64,000 nt of DNA from Henricia sp. BOLD:AAB3569 (GCA_037783545.1 JBBELK010000540.1:682001-746000); one strand, 5' to 3'. Positions 31,253-42,550 are shown, counted from the stretch's first letter. A program made the numbers and translations. The notes: a model not told the origin generated them from the letters alone.

Positions 31253-31511
31253 TGCTATTTTGGTATTGGTTGGCATACCGTAACCATACGCGAGTGGCCG
31301 CTGACTCTGTCTTCTGTCTTCTAAAGTCGATCCGAAATGACCGCCGTCTCCAGAAGGACTTACTCATGTATCCATGTTATGAACAATGTTATAGCAGGCC
31401 TTTGTGTTTGTGCAGTCAAATTTGTCTCACAGGACAGTCTTCTTCAGCTAGCTCATGACAGACGATTGCAACTTTCAGCGCTGAGAGGTTGTCCAAAAGT
31501 GTGGCTTATGT

Positions 31512-31584
31512 GCCTCGTTGGCGCAGTCGGCAGCGCGTCAGTCTCATAATCTGAAGGTCGTGAGTTCGAGCCTCACACGGGGCA
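31512..31584 (+). tRNA. tRNA-Met(CAT), unit 54
   Basis: Same as copy at 55, with a longer downstream T-run. Confidence 0.96.
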
Positions 31585-31727
31585 GTCTCTGTCGTTTTTT
31601 AATGCTACCTTTTTATATTATTGTTGTCTGCGTGAGGCTCAGGGTTTGGTAATGTCCTCATTTTAAACTGGAATGGCTCGTTTGGTTCCAACCATGCTGC
31701 CTGCGACCTGAAAGACAGCTTCACGTG

Positions 31728-31800
31728 GACCACGTGGCCTAATGGATAAGGCGTCCGACTTCGGATCGGAAGATTGAGGGTTCGAATCCCTTCGTGGTTG
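31728..31800 (+). tRNA. tRNA-Arg(TCG), unit 54
   Basis: Same as copy at 271. Confidence 0.96.
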
Positions 31801-32059
31801 TGCTATTTTGGTATTGGTTGGCATACCGTAACCATACGCGAGTGGCCGCTGACTCTGTCTTCTGTCTTCTAAAGTCGATCCGAGATGACCGCCGTCTCCA
31901 GAAGGACTTACTCATGTATCCATGTTATGAACAATGTTATATCAGGCCTTTGTGTTTGTGCAGTCAAGTTTGTCTCACAGGACAGTCTTCTTCAGCTAGC
32001 TCATGACAGACGATTGCAACTTTCAGCGCTGAGAGGTTGTCCAAAAGTGTGGCTTATGT

Positions 32060-32132
32060 GCCTCGTTGGCGCAGTCGGCAGCGCGTCAGTCTCATAATCT
32101 GAAGGTCGTGAGTTCGAGCCTCACACGGGGCA
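32060..32132 (+). tRNA. tRNA-Met(CAT), unit 55
   Basis: Same as copy at 55. Confidence 0.96.
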
Positions 32133-32275
32133 GTCTCTGTCGTTTTGTAATGCTTCCTTTTTATATTATTGTTGTCTGCGTGAGGCTCAGGGTTTGGTAA
32201 TGTCCTCATTTTAAACTGGAATGGCTCGTTTGGTTCCAACCATGCTGCCTGCGACCTGAAAGACAGCTTCACGTG

Positions 32276-32348
32276 GACCACGTGGCCTAATGGATAAGGC
32301 GTCCGACTTCGGATCGGAAGATTGAGGGTTCGAATCCCTTCGTGGTTG
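32276..32348 (+). tRNA. tRNA-Arg(TCG), unit 55
   Basis: Same as copy at 271. Confidence 0.96.
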
Positions 32349-32607
32349 TGCTATTTTGGTATTAGTTGGCATACCGTAACCATACGCGAGTGGCCGCTGA
32401 CTCTGTCTTCTGTCTTCTAAAGTCGATCCGAGATGACCGCCGTCTCCAGAAGGACTTACTCATGTATCCATGTTATGAACAATGTTATAGCAGGCCTTTG
32501 TGTTTGTGCAGTCAAGTTTGTCTCACAGGACAGTCTTCTTCAGCTAGCTCATGACAGACGATTGCAACTTTCAGCGCTGAGAGGTTGTCCAAAAGTGTGG
32601 CTTATGT

Positions 32608-32680
32608 GCCTCGTTGGCGCAGTCGGCAGCGCGTCAGTCTCATAATCTGAAGGTCGTGAGTTCGAGCCTCACACGGGGCA
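32608..32680 (+). tRNA. tRNA-Met(CAT), unit 56
   Basis: Same as copy at 55. Confidence 0.96.
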
Positions 32681-32823
32681 GTCTCTGTCGTTTTGTAATG
32701 CTTCCTTTTTATATTATTGTTGTCTGCGTGAGGCTCAGGGTTTGGTAATGTCCTCATTTTAAACTGGAATGGCTCGTTTGGTTCCAACCATGCTGCCTGC
32801 GACCTGAAAGACAGCTTCACGTG

Positions 32824-32896
32824 GACCACGTGGCCTAATGGATAAGGCGTCCGACTTCGGATCGGAAGATTGAGGGTTCGAATCCCTTCGTGGTTG
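32824..32896 (+). tRNA. tRNA-Arg(TCG), unit 56
   Basis: Same as copy at 271. Confidence 0.96.
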
Positions 32897-33155
32897 TGCT
32901 ATTTTGGTATTGGTTGGCATACCGTAACCATACGCGAGTGGCCGCTGACTCTGTCTTCTGTCTTCTAAAGTCGATCCGAGATGACCGCCGTCTCCAGAAG
33001 GACTTACTCATGTATCCATGTTATGAACAATGTTATAGCAGGCCTTTGTGTTTGTGCAGTCAAGTTTGTCTCACAGGACAGTCTTCTTCAGCTAGCTCAT
33101 GACAGACGATTGCAACTTTCAGCGCTGAGAGGTTGTCCAAAAGTGTGGCTTATGT

Positions 33156-33228
33156 GCCTCGTTGGCGCAGTCGGCAGCGCGTCGGTCTCATAATCTGAAG
33201 GTCGTGAGTTCGAGCCTCACACGGGGCA
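33156..33228 (+). tRNA. tRNA-Met(CAT), unit 57, A29G
   Basis: Same change as unit 51. Confidence 0.92.
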
Positions 33229-33371
33229 GTCTCTGTCGTTTTGTAATGCTTCCTTTTTATATTATTGTTGTCTGCGTGAGGCTCAGGGTTTGGTAATGTC
33301 CTCATTTTAAACTGGAATGGCTCGTTTGGTTCCAACCATGCTGCCTGCGACCTGAAAGACAGCTTCACGTG

Positions 33372-33444
33372 GACCACGTGGCCTAATGGATAAGGCGTCC
33401 GACTTCGGATCGGAAGATTGAGGGTTCGAATCCCTTCGTGGTTG
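33372..33444 (+). tRNA. tRNA-Arg(TCG), unit 57
   Basis: Same as copy at 271. Confidence 0.96.
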
Positions 33445-33703
33445 TGCTATTTTGGTATTGGTTGGCATACCGTAACCATACGCGAGTGGCCGCTGACTCT
33501 GTCTTCTGTCTTCTAAAGTCGATCCGAGATGACCGCCGTCTCCAGAAGGACTTACTCATGTATCCATGTTATGAACAATGTTATAGCAGGCCTTTGTGTT
33601 TGTGCAGTCAAGTTTGTCTCACAGGACAGTCTTCTTCAGCTAGCTCATGACAGACGATTGCAACTTTCAGCGCTGAGAGGTTGTCCAAAAGTGTGGCTTA
33701 TGT

Positions 33704-33776
33704 GCCTCGTTGGCGCAGTCGGCAGCGCGTCAGTCTCATAATCTGAAGGTCGTGAGTTCGAGCCTCACACGGGGCA
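33704..33776 (+). tRNA. tRNA-Met(CAT), unit 58
   Basis: Same as copy at 55. Confidence 0.96.
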
Positions 33777-33919
33777 GTCTCTGTCGTTTTGTAATGCTTC
33801 CTTTTTATATTATTGTTGTCTGCGTGAGGCTCAGGGTTTGGTAATGTCCTCATTTTAAACTGGAATGGCTCGTTTGGTTCCAACCATGCTGCCTGCGACC
33901 TGAAAGACAGCTTCACGTG

Positions 33920-33992
33920 GACCACGTGGCCTAATGGATAAGGCGTCCGACTTCGGATCGGAAGATTGAGGGTTCGAATCCCTTCGTGGTTG
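33920..33992 (+). tRNA. tRNA-Arg(TCG), unit 58
   Basis: Same as copy at 271. Confidence 0.96.
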
Positions 33993-34251
33993 TGCTATTT
34001 TGGTATTGGTTGGCATACCGTAACCATACGCGAGTGGCCGCTGACTCTGTCTTCTGTCTTCTAAAGTCGATCCGAGATGACCGCCGTCTCCAGAAGGACT
34101 TACTCATGTTTCCATGTTATGAACAATGTTATAGCAGGCCTTTGTGTTTGTGCAGTCAAATTTGTCTCACAGGACAGTCTTCTTCAGCTAGCTCATGACA
34201 GACGATTGCAACTTTCAGCGCTGAGAGGTTGTCCAAAAGTGTGGCTTATGT

Positions 34252-34324
34252 GGCTCGTTGGCGCAGTCGGCAGCGCGTCAGTCTCATAATCTGAAGTTCG
34301 TGAGTTCGAGCCTCACACGGGGCA
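34252..34324 (+). tRNA. tRNA-Met(CAT), unit 59, C2G and G46T
   Basis: C2G breaks the second acceptor pair (G-G), and G46T alters the variable loop. Likely impaired. Duplicated in unit 62. Confidence 0.75.
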
Positions 34325-34467
34325 GTCTCTGTCGTTTTGTAATGCTTCCTTTTTATATTATTGTTGTCTGCGTGAGGCTCAGGGTTTGGTAATGTCCTCA
34401 TTTTAAACTGGAATGGCTCGTTTGGTTCCAACCATGCTGCCTGCGACCTGAAAGACAGCTTCACGTG

Positions 34468-34540
34468 GACCACGTGGCCTAATGGATAAGGCGTCCGACT
34501 TCGGATCGGAAGATTGAGGGTTCGAATCCCTTCGTGGTTG
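34468..34540 (+). tRNA. tRNA-Arg(TCG), unit 59
   Basis: Same as copy at 271. Confidence 0.96.
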
Positions 34541-34799
34541 TGCTATTTTGGTATTGGTTGGCATACCGTAACCATACGCGAGTGGCCGCTGACTCTGTCT
34601 TCTGTCTTCTAAAGTCGATCCGAGATGACCGCCGTCTCCAGAAGGACTTACTCATGTATCCATGTTATGAACAATGTTATAGCAGGCCTTTGTGTTTGTG
34701 CAGTCAAGTTTGTCTCACAGGACAGTCTTCTTCAGCTAGCTCATGACAGACGATTGCAACTTTCAGCGCTGAGAGGTTGTCCAAAAGTGTGGCTTATGT

Positions 34800-34872
34800 G
34801 CCTCGTTGGCGCAGTCGGCAGCGCGTCGGTCTCATAATCTGAAGGTCGTGAGTTCGAGCCTCACACGGGGCA
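34800..34872 (+). tRNA. tRNA-Met(CAT), unit 60, A29G
   Basis: Same change as unit 57, three units away. Confidence 0.92.
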
Positions 34873-35015
34873 GTCTCTGTCGTTTTGTAATGCTTCCTTT
34901 TTATATTATTGTTGTCTGCGTGAGGCTCAGGGTTTGGTAATGTCCTCATTTTAAACTGGAATGGCTCGTTTGGTTCCAACCATGCTGCCTGCGACCTGAA
35001 AGACAGCTTCACGTG

Positions 35016-35088
35016 GACCACGTGGCCTAATGGATAAGGCGTCCGACTTCGGATCGGAAGATTGAGGGTTCGAATCCCTTCGTGGTTG
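35016..35088 (+). tRNA. tRNA-Arg(TCG), unit 60
   Basis: Same as copy at 271. Confidence 0.96.
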
Positions 35089-35347
35089 TGCTATTTTGGT
35101 ATTGGTTGGCATACCGTAACCATACGCGAGTGGCCGCTGACTCTGTCTTCTGTCTTCTAAAGTCGATCCGAGATGACCGCCGTCTCCAGAAGGACTTACT
35201 CATGTATCCATGTTATGAACAATGTTATAGCAGGCCTTTGTGTTTGTGCAGTCAAGTTTGTCTCACAGGACAGTCTTCTTCAGCTAGCTCATGACAGACG
35301 ATTGCAACTTTCAGCGCTGAGAGGTTGTCCAAAAGTGTGGCTTATGT

Positions 35348-35420
35348 GCCTCGTTGGCGCAGTCGGCAGCGCGTCAGTCTCATAATCTGAAGGTCGTGAG
35401 TTCGAGCCTCACACGGGGCA
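35348..35420 (+). tRNA. tRNA-Met(CAT), unit 61
   Basis: Same as copy at 55. Confidence 0.96.
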
Positions 35421-35563
35421 GTCTCTGTCGTTTTGTAATGCTTCCTTTTTATATTATTGTTGTCTGCGTGAGGCTCAGGGTTTGGTAATGTCCTCATTTT
35501 AAACTGGAATGGCTCGTTTGGTTCCAACCATGCTGCCTGCGACCTGAAAGACAGCTTCACGTG

Positions 35564-35636
35564 GACCACGTGGCCTAATGGATAAGGCGTCCGACTTCGG
35601 ATCGGAAGATTGAGGGTTCGAATCCCTTCGTGGTTG
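35564..35636 (+). tRNA. tRNA-Arg(TCG), unit 61
   Basis: Same as copy at 271. Confidence 0.96.
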
Positions 35637-35895
35637 TGCTATTTTGGTATTGGTTGGCATACCGTAACCATACGCGAGTGGCCGCTGACTCTGTCTTCTG
35701 TCTTCTAAAGTCGATCCGAGATGACCGCCGTCTCCAGAAGGACTTACTCATGTTTCCATGTTATGAACAATGTTATAGCAGGCCTTTGTGTTTGTGCAGT
35801 CAAATTTGTCTCACAGGACAGTCTTCTTCAGCTAGCTCATGACAGACGATTGCAACTTTCAGCGCTGAGAGGTTGTCCAAAAGTGTGGCTTATGT

Positions 35896-35968
35896 GGCTC
35901 GTTGGCGCAGTCGGCAGCGCGTCAGTCTCATAATCTGAAGTTCGTGAGTTCGAGCCTCACACGGGGCA
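35896..35968 (+). tRNA. tRNA-Met(CAT), unit 62, C2G and G46T
   Basis: Duplicate of unit 59, three units away. Confidence 0.75.
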
Positions 35969-36111
35969 GTCTCTGTCGTTTTGTAATGCTTCCTTTTTAT
36001 ATTATTGTTGTCTGCGTGAGGCTCAGGGTTTGGTAATGTCCTCATTTTAAACTGGAATGGCTCGTTTGGTTCCAACCATGCTGCCTGCGACCTGAAAGAC
36101 AGCTTCACGTG

Positions 36112-36184
36112 GACCACGTGGCCTAATGGATAAGGCGTCCGACTTCGGATCGGAAGATTGAGGGTTCGAATCCCTTCGTGGTTG
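36112..36184 (+). tRNA. tRNA-Arg(TCG), unit 62
   Basis: Same as copy at 271. Confidence 0.96.
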
Positions 36185-36443
36185 TGCTATTTTGGTATTG
36201 GTTGGCATACCGTAACCATACGCGAGTGGCCGCTGACTCTGTCTTCTGTCTTCTAAAGTCGATCCGAGATGACCGCCGTCTCCAGAAGGACTTACTCATG
36301 TATCCATGTTATGAACAATGTTATAGCAGGCCTTTGTGTTTGTGCAGTCAAGTTTGTCTCACAGGACAGTCTTCTTCAGCTAGCTCATGACAGACGATTG
36401 CAACTTTCAGCGCTGAGAGGTTGTCCAAAAGTGTGGCTTATGT

Positions 36444-36516
36444 GCCTCGTTGGCGCAGTCGGCAGCGCGTCAGTCTCATAATCTGAAGGTCGTGAGTTCG
36501 AGCCTCACACGGGGCA
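36444..36516 (+). tRNA. tRNA-Met(CAT), unit 63
   Basis: Same as copy at 55. Confidence 0.96.
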
Positions 36517-36659
36517 GTCTCTGTCGTTTTGTAATGCTTCCTTTTTATATTATTGTTGTCTGCGTGAGGCTCAGGGTTTGGTAATGTCCTCATTTTAAAC
36601 TGGAATGGCTCGTTTGGTTCCAACCATGCTGCCTGCGACCTGAAAGACAGCTTCACGTG

Positions 36660-36732
36660 GACCACGTGGCCTAATGGATAAGGCGTCCGACTTCGGATCA
36701 GAAGATTGAGGGTTCGAATCCCTTCGTGGTTG
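36660..36732 (+). tRNA. tRNA-Arg(TCG), unit 63, G41A
   Basis: C29-G41 in the anticodon stem becomes a C-A mismatch. Confidence 0.82.
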
Positions 36733-36991
36733 TGCTATTTTGGTATTGGTTGGCATACCGTAACCATACGCGAGTGGCCGCTGACTCTGTCTTCTGTCTT
36801 CTAAAGTCGATCCGAGATGACCGCCGTCTCCAGAAGGACTTACTCATGTATCCATGTTATGAACAATGTTATAGCAGGCCTTTGTGTTTGTGCAGTCAAG
36901 TTTGTCTCACAGGACAGTCTTCTTCAGCTAGCTCATGACAGACGATTGCAACTTTCAGCGCTGAGAGGTTGTCCAAAAGTGTGGCTTATGT

Positions 36992-37008
36992 GCCTCGTTG
37001 GCGCAGTC
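36992..37008 (+). pseudogene. tRNA-Met 5' fragment, unit 64
   Basis: Positions 1-17 only. A 137 bp deletion joins the D loop directly to the spacer upstream of tRNA-Arg at 37008/37009. Confidence 0.92.
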
Positions 37009-37070
37009 AACTGGAATGGCTCGTTTGGTTCCAACCATGCTGCCTGCGACCTGAAAGACAGCTTCACGTG

Positions 37071-37143
37071 GACCACGTGGCCTAATGGATAAGGCGTCCG
37101 ACTTCGGATCGGAAGATTGAGGGTTCGAATCCCTTCGTGGTTG
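37071..37143 (+). tRNA. tRNA-Arg(TCG), unit 64
   Basis: Same as copy at 271; 62 bp after the truncated Met. Confidence 0.96.
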
Positions 37144-37402
37144 TGCTATTTTGGTATTGGTTGGCATACCGTAACCATACGCGAGTGGCCGCTGACTCTG
37201 TCTTCTGTCTTCTAAAGTCGATCCGAGATGACCGCCGTCTCCAGAAGGACTTACTCATGTATCCATGTTATGAACAATGTTATAGCAGGCCTTTGTGTTT
37301 GTGCAGTCAAGTTTGTCTCACAGGACAGTCTTCTTCAGCTAGCTCATGACAGACGATTGCAACTTTCAGCGCTGAGAGGTTGTCCAAAAGTGTGGCTTAT
37401 GT

Positions 37403-37475
37403 GCATCGTTGGCGCAGTCGGCAGCGCGTCAGTCTCATAATCTGAAGGTCGTGAGTTCGAGCCTCACACGGGGCA
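37403..37475 (+). tRNA. tRNA-Met(CAT), unit 65, C3A
   Basis: Third acceptor pair broken (A-G). Same change in unit 79. Confidence 0.78.
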
Positions 37476-37618
37476 GTCTCTGTCGTTTTGTAATGCTTCC
37501 TTTTTATATTATTGTTGTCTGCGTGAGGCTCAGGGTTTGGTAATGTCCTCATTTTAAACTGGAATGGCTCGTTTGGTTCCAACCATGCTGCCTGCGACCT
37601 GAAAGACAGCTTCACGTG

Positions 37619-37691
37619 GACCACTTGGCCTAATGGATAAGGCGTCCGACTTCGGATCGGAAGATTGAGGGTTCAAATCCCTTCGTGGTTG
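37619..37691 (+). tRNA. tRNA-Arg(TCG), unit 65, G7T and G57A
   Basis: G7T breaks the last acceptor pair and the intragenic CACGTG. G57A changes the T loop to TTCAAAT, which still fits a B box. Confidence 0.8.
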
Positions 37692-37950
37692 TGCTATTTT
37701 GGTATTGGTTGGCATACCGTAACCATACGCGAGTGGCCGCTGACTCTGTCTTCTGTCTTCTAAAGTCGATCCGAGATGACCGCCGTCTCCAGAAGGACTT
37801 ACTCATGTATCCATGTTATGAACAATGTTATAGCAGGCCTTTGTGTTTGTGCAGTCAAGTTTGTCTCACAGGACAGTCTTCTTCAGCTAGCTCATGACAG
37901 ACGATTGCAACTTTCAGCGCTGAGAGGTTGTCCAAAAGTGTGGCTTATGT

Positions 37951-38023
37951 GCCTCGTTGGCGCAGTCGGCAGCGCGTCAGTCTCATAATCTGAAGGTCGT
38001 GAGTTCGAGCCTCACACGGGGCA
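37951..38023 (+). tRNA. tRNA-Met(CAT), unit 66
   Basis: Same as copy at 55. Confidence 0.96.
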
Positions 38024-38166
38024 GTCTCTGTCGTTTTGTAATGCTTCCTTTTTATATTATTGTTGTCTGCGTGAGGCTCAGGGTTTGGTAATGTCCTCAT
38101 TTTAAACTGGAATGGCTCGTTTGGTTCCAACCATGCTGCCTGCGACCTGAAAGACAGCTTCACGTG

Positions 38167-38239
38167 GACCACGTGGCCTAATGGATAAGGCGTCCGACTT
38201 CGGATCGGAAGATTGAGGGTTCGAATCCCTTCGTGGTTG
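38167..38239 (+). tRNA. tRNA-Arg(TCG), unit 66
   Basis: Same as copy at 271. Confidence 0.96.
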
Positions 38240-38498
38240 TGCTATTTTGGTATTGGTTGGCATACCGTAACCATACGCGAGTGGCCGCTGACTCTGTCTT
38301 CTGTCTTCTAAAGTCGATCCGAGATGACCGCCGTCTCCAGAAGGACTTACTCATGTATCCATGTTATGAACAATGTTATAGCAGGCCTTTGTGTTTGTGC
38401 AGTCAAGTTTGTCTCACAGGACAGTCTTCTTCAGCTAGCTCATGACAGACGATTGCAACTTTCAGCGCTGAGAGGTTGTCCAAAAGTGTGGCTTATGT

Positions 38499-38571
38499 GC
38501 CTCGTTGGCGCAGTCGGCAGCGCGTCAGTCTCATAATCTGAAGGTCGTGAGTTCGAGCCTCACACGGGGCA
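38499..38571 (+). tRNA. tRNA-Met(CAT), unit 67
   Basis: Same as copy at 55. Confidence 0.96.
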
Positions 38572-38714
38572 GTCTCTGTCGTTTTGTAATGCTTCCTTTT
38601 TATATTATTGTTGTCTGCGTGAGGCTCAGGGTTTGGTAATGTCCTCATTTTAAACTGGAATGGCTCGTTTGGTTCCAACCATGCTGCCTGCGACCTGAAA
38701 GACAGCTTCACGTG

Positions 38715-38787
38715 GACCACGTGGCCTAATGGATAAGGCGTCCGACTTCGGATCGGAAGATTGAGGGTTCGAATCCCTTCGTGGTTG
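38715..38787 (+). tRNA. tRNA-Arg(TCG), unit 67
   Basis: Same as copy at 271. Confidence 0.96.
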
Positions 38788-39046
38788 TGCTATTTTGGTA
38801 TTGGTTGGCATACCGTAACCATACGCGAGTGGCCGCTGACTCTGTCTTCTGTCTTCTAAAGTCGATCCGAGATGACCGCCGTCTCCAGAAGGACTTACTC
38901 ATGTATCCATGTTATGAACAATGTTATAGCAGGCCTTTGTGTTTGTGCAGTCAAGTTTGTCTCACAGGACAGTCTTCTTCAGCTAGCTCATGACAGACGA
39001 TTGCAACTTTCAGCGCTGAGAGGTTGTCCAAAAGTGTGGCTTATGT

Positions 39047-39119
39047 GCCTCGTTGGCGCAGTCGGCAGCGCGTCAGTCTCATAATCTGAAGGTCGTGAGT
39101 TCGAGCCTCACACGGGGCA
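39047..39119 (+). tRNA. tRNA-Met(CAT), unit 68
   Basis: Same as copy at 55. Confidence 0.96.
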
Positions 39120-39262
39120 GTCTCTGTCGTTTTGTAATGCTTCCTTTTTATATTATTGTTGTCTGCGTGAGGCTCAGGGTTTGGTAATGTCCTCATTTTA
39201 AACTGGAATGGCTCGTTTGGTTCCAACCATGCTGCCTGCGACCTGAAAGACAGCTTCACGTG

Positions 39263-39335
39263 GACCACGTGGCCTAATGGATAAGGCGTCCGACTTCGGA
39301 TCGGAAGATTGAGGGTTCGAATCCCTTCGTGGTTG
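39263..39335 (+). tRNA. tRNA-Arg(TCG), unit 68
   Basis: Same as copy at 271. Confidence 0.96.
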
Positions 39336-39594
39336 TGCTATTTTGGTATTGGTTGGCATACCGTAACCATACGCGAGTGGCCGCTGACTCTGTCTTCTGT
39401 CTTCTAAAGTCGATCCGAGATGACCGCCGTCTCCAGAAGGACTTACTCATGTATCCATGTTATGAACAATGTTATAGCAGGCCTTTGTGTTTGTGCAGTC
39501 AAGTTTGTCTCACAGGACAGTCTTCTTCAGCTAGCTCATGACAGACGATTGCAACTTTCAGCGCTGAGAGGTTGTCCAAAAGTGTGGCTTATGT

Positions 39595-39667
39595 GCCTCG
39601 TTGGCGCAGTCTGCAGCGCGTCAGTCTCATAATCTGAAGGTCGTGAGTTCGAGCCTCACACGGGGCA
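39595..39667 (+). tRNA. tRNA-Met(CAT), unit 69, G18T
   Basis: Invariant D-loop G18 is T. Likely impaired. Same in unit 81. Confidence 0.75.
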
Positions 39668-39810
39668 GTCTCTGTCGTTTTGTAATGCTTCCTTTTTATA
39701 TTATTGTTGTCTGCGTGAGGCTCAGGGTTTGGTAATGTCCTCATTTTAAACTGGAATGGCTCGTTTGGTTCCAACCATGCTGCCTGCGACCTGAAAGACA
39801 GCTTCACGTG

Positions 39811-39883
39811 GACCACGTGGCCTAATGGATAAGGCGTCCGACTTCGGATCGGAAGATTGAGGGTTCGAATCCCTTCGTGGTTG
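39811..39883 (+). tRNA. tRNA-Arg(TCG), unit 69
   Basis: Same as copy at 271. Confidence 0.96.
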
Positions 39884-40142
39884 TGCTATTTTGGTATTGG
39901 TTGGCATACCGTAACCATACGCGAGTGGCCGCTGACTCTGTCTTCTGTCTTCTAAAGTCGATCCGAGATGACCGCCGTCTCCAGAAGGACTTACTCATGT
40001 ATCCATGTTATGAACAATGTTATAGCAGGCCTTTGTGTTTGTGCAGTCAAGTTTGTCTCACAGGACAGTCTTCTTCAGCTAGCTCATGACAGACGATTGC
40101 AACTTTCAGCGCTGAGAGGTTGTCCAAAAGTGTGGCTTATGT

Positions 40143-40215
40143 GCCTCGTTGGCGCAGTCGGCAGCGCGTCAGTCTCATAATCTGAAGGTCGTGAGTTCGA
40201 GCCTCACACGGGGCA
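40143..40215 (+). tRNA. tRNA-Met(CAT), unit 70
   Basis: Same as copy at 55. Confidence 0.96.
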
Positions 40216-40358
40216 GTCTCTGTCGTTTTGTAATGCTTCCTTTTTATATTATTGTTGTCTGCGTGAGGCTCAGGGTTTGGTAATGTCCTCATTTTAAACT
40301 GGAATGGCTCGTTTGGTTCCAACCATGCTGCCTGCGACCTGAAAGACAGCTTCACGTG

Positions 40359-40431
40359 GACCACGTGGCCTAATGGATAAGGCGTCCGACTTCGGATCGG
40401 AAGATTGAGGGTTCGAATCCCTTCGTAGTTG
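40359..40431 (+). tRNA. tRNA-Arg(TCG), unit 70, G69A
   Basis: C4-G69 in the acceptor becomes a C-A mismatch. Same in unit 82. Confidence 0.8.
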
Positions 40432-40690
40432 TGCTATTTTGGTATTGGTTGGCATACCGTAACCATACGCGAGTGGCCGCTGACTCTGTCTTCTGTCTTC
40501 TAAAGTCGATCCGAGATGACCGCCGTCTCCAGAAGGACTTACTCATGTATCCATGTTATGAACAATGTTATAGCAGGCCTTTGTGTTTGTGCAGTCAAGT
40601 TTGTCTCACAGGACAGTCTTCTTCAGCTAGCTCATGACAGACGATTGCAACTTTCAGCGCTGAGAGGTTGTCCAAAAGTGTGGCTTATGT

Positions 40691-40763
40691 GCCTCGTTGG
40701 CGCAGTCGGCAGCGCGTCAGTCTCATAATCTGAAGGTCGTGAGTTCGAGCCTCACACGGGGCA
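40691..40763 (+). tRNA. tRNA-Met(CAT), unit 71
   Basis: Same as copy at 55. Confidence 0.96.
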
Positions 40764-40906
40764 GTCTCTGTCGTTTTGTAATGCTTCCTTTTTATATTAT
40801 TGTTGTCTGCGTGAGGCTCAGGGTTTGGTAATGTCCTCATTTTAAACTGGAATGGCTCGTTTGGTTCCAACCATGCTGCCTGCGACCTGAAAGACAGCTT
40901 CACGTG

Positions 40907-40979
40907 GGCCACGTGGCCTAATGGATAAGGCGTCCGACTTCGGATCGGAAGATTGAGGGTTCGAATCCCTTCGTGGTTG
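40907..40979 (+). tRNA. tRNA-Arg(TCG), unit 71, A2G
   Basis: A2-T71 becomes a second consecutive G-T wobble at the acceptor end. Same in units 74 and 83. Confidence 0.88.
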
Positions 40980-41238
40980 TGCTATTTTGGTATTGGTTGG
41001 CATACCGTAACCGTACGCGAGTGGCCGCTGACTCTGTCTTCTGTCTTCTAAAGTCGATCCGAGATGACCGCCGTCTCCAGAAGGACTTACTCATGTATCC
41101 ATGTTATGAACAATGTTATAGCAGGCCTTTGTGTTTGTGCAGTCAAGTTTGTCTCACAGGACAGTCTTCTTCAGCTAGCTCATGACAGACGATTGCAACT
41201 TTCAGCGCTGAGAGGTTGTCCAAAAGTGTGGCTTATGT

Positions 41239-41311
41239 GACTCGTTGGCGCAGTCGGCAGCGCGTCAGTCTCATAATCTGAAGGTCGTGAGTTCGAGCCT
41301 CACACGGGGCA
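41239..41311 (+). tRNA. tRNA-Met(CAT), unit 72, C2A
   Basis: Second acceptor pair broken (A-G). Same in units 75 and 84. Confidence 0.77.
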
Positions 41312-41454
41312 GTCTCTGTCGTTTTGTAATGCTTCCTTTTTATATTATTGTTGTCTGCGTGAGGCTCAGGGTTTGGTAATGTCCTCATTTTAAACTGGAA
41401 TGGCTCGTTTGGTTCCAACCATGCTGCCTGCGACCTGAAAGACAGCTTCACGTG

Positions 41455-41527
41455 GACCACGTGGCCTAATGGATAAGGCGTCCGACTTCGGATCGGAAGA
41501 TTGAGGGTTCGAATTCCTTCGTGGTTG
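41455..41527 (+). tRNA. tRNA-Arg(TCG), unit 72, C61T
   Basis: Invariant C61 (G53-C61, core of the B box) is T: GGTTCGAATTC. TFIIIC binding is probably weakened. Same in units 75 and 84. Confidence 0.77.
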
Positions 41528-41786
41528 TGCTATTTTGGTATTGGTTGGCATACCGTAACCATACGCGAGTGGCCGCTGACTCTGTCTTCTGTCTTCTAAA
41601 GTCGATCCGAGATGACCGCCGTCTCCAGAAGGACTTACTCATGTATCCATGTTATGAACAATGTTATAGCAGGCCTTTGTGTTTGTGCAGTCAAGTTTGT
41701 CTCACAGGACAGTCTTCTTCAGCTAGCTCATGACAGACGATTGCAACTTCCAGCGCTGAGAGGTTGTCCAAAAGTGTGGCTTATGT

Positions 41787-41859
41787 GCCTCGTTGGCGCA
41801 GTCGACAGCGCGTCAGTCTCATAATCTGAAGGTCGTGAGTTCGAGCCTCACACGGGGCA
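41787..41859 (+). tRNA. tRNA-Met(CAT), unit 73, G19A
   Basis: Invariant G19 of the D loop is A. Same in units 76 and 85. Confidence 0.77.
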
Positions 41860-42002
41860 GTCTCTGTCGTTTTGTAATGCTTCCTTTTTATATTATTGTT
41901 GTCTGCGTGAGGCTCAGGGTTTGGTAATGTCCTCATTTTAAACTGGAATGGCTCGTTTGGTTCCAACCATGCTGCCTGCGACCTGAAAGACAGCTTCACG
42001 TG

Positions 42003-42075
42003 GACCACGTGGCCTAATGGTTAAGGCGTCCGACTTCGGATCGGAAGATTGAGGGTTCGAATCCCTTCGTGGTTG
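42003..42075 (+). tRNA. tRNA-Arg(TCG), unit 73, A20T
   Basis: D-loop A20 (linear 19) is T. In tRNA-Arg, A20 is a known arginyl-tRNA synthetase identity base in many organisms, so charging may be altered. Same in unit 76. Confidence 0.85.
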
Positions 42076-42334
42076 TGCTATTTTGGTATTGGTTGGCATA
42101 CCGTAACCATACGCGAGTGGCCGCTGACTCTGTCTTCTGTCTTCTAAAGTCGATCCGAGATGACCGCCGTCTCCAGAAGGACTTACTCATGTATCCATGT
42201 TATGAACAATGTTATAGCAGGCCTTTGTGTTTGTGCAGTCAAGTTTGTCTCACAGGACAGTCTTCTTCAGCTAGCTCATGACAGACGATTGCAACTTTCA
42301 GCGCTGAGAGGTTGTCCAAAAGTGTGGCTTATGT

Positions 42335-42407
42335 GCCTCGTTGGCGCAGTCGGCAGCGCGTCAGTCTCATAATCTGAAGGTCGTGAGTTCGAGCCTCACA
42401 CGGGGCA
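42335..42407 (+). tRNA. tRNA-Met(CAT), unit 74
   Basis: Same as copy at 55. Confidence 0.96.
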
Positions 42408-42550
42408 GTCTCTGTCGTTTTGTAATGCTTCCTTTTTATATTATTGTTGTCTGCGTGAGGCTCAGGGTTTGGTAATGTCCTCATTTTAAACTGGAATGGC
42501 TCGTTTGGTTCCAACCATGCTGCCTACGACCTGAAAGACAGCTTCACGTG

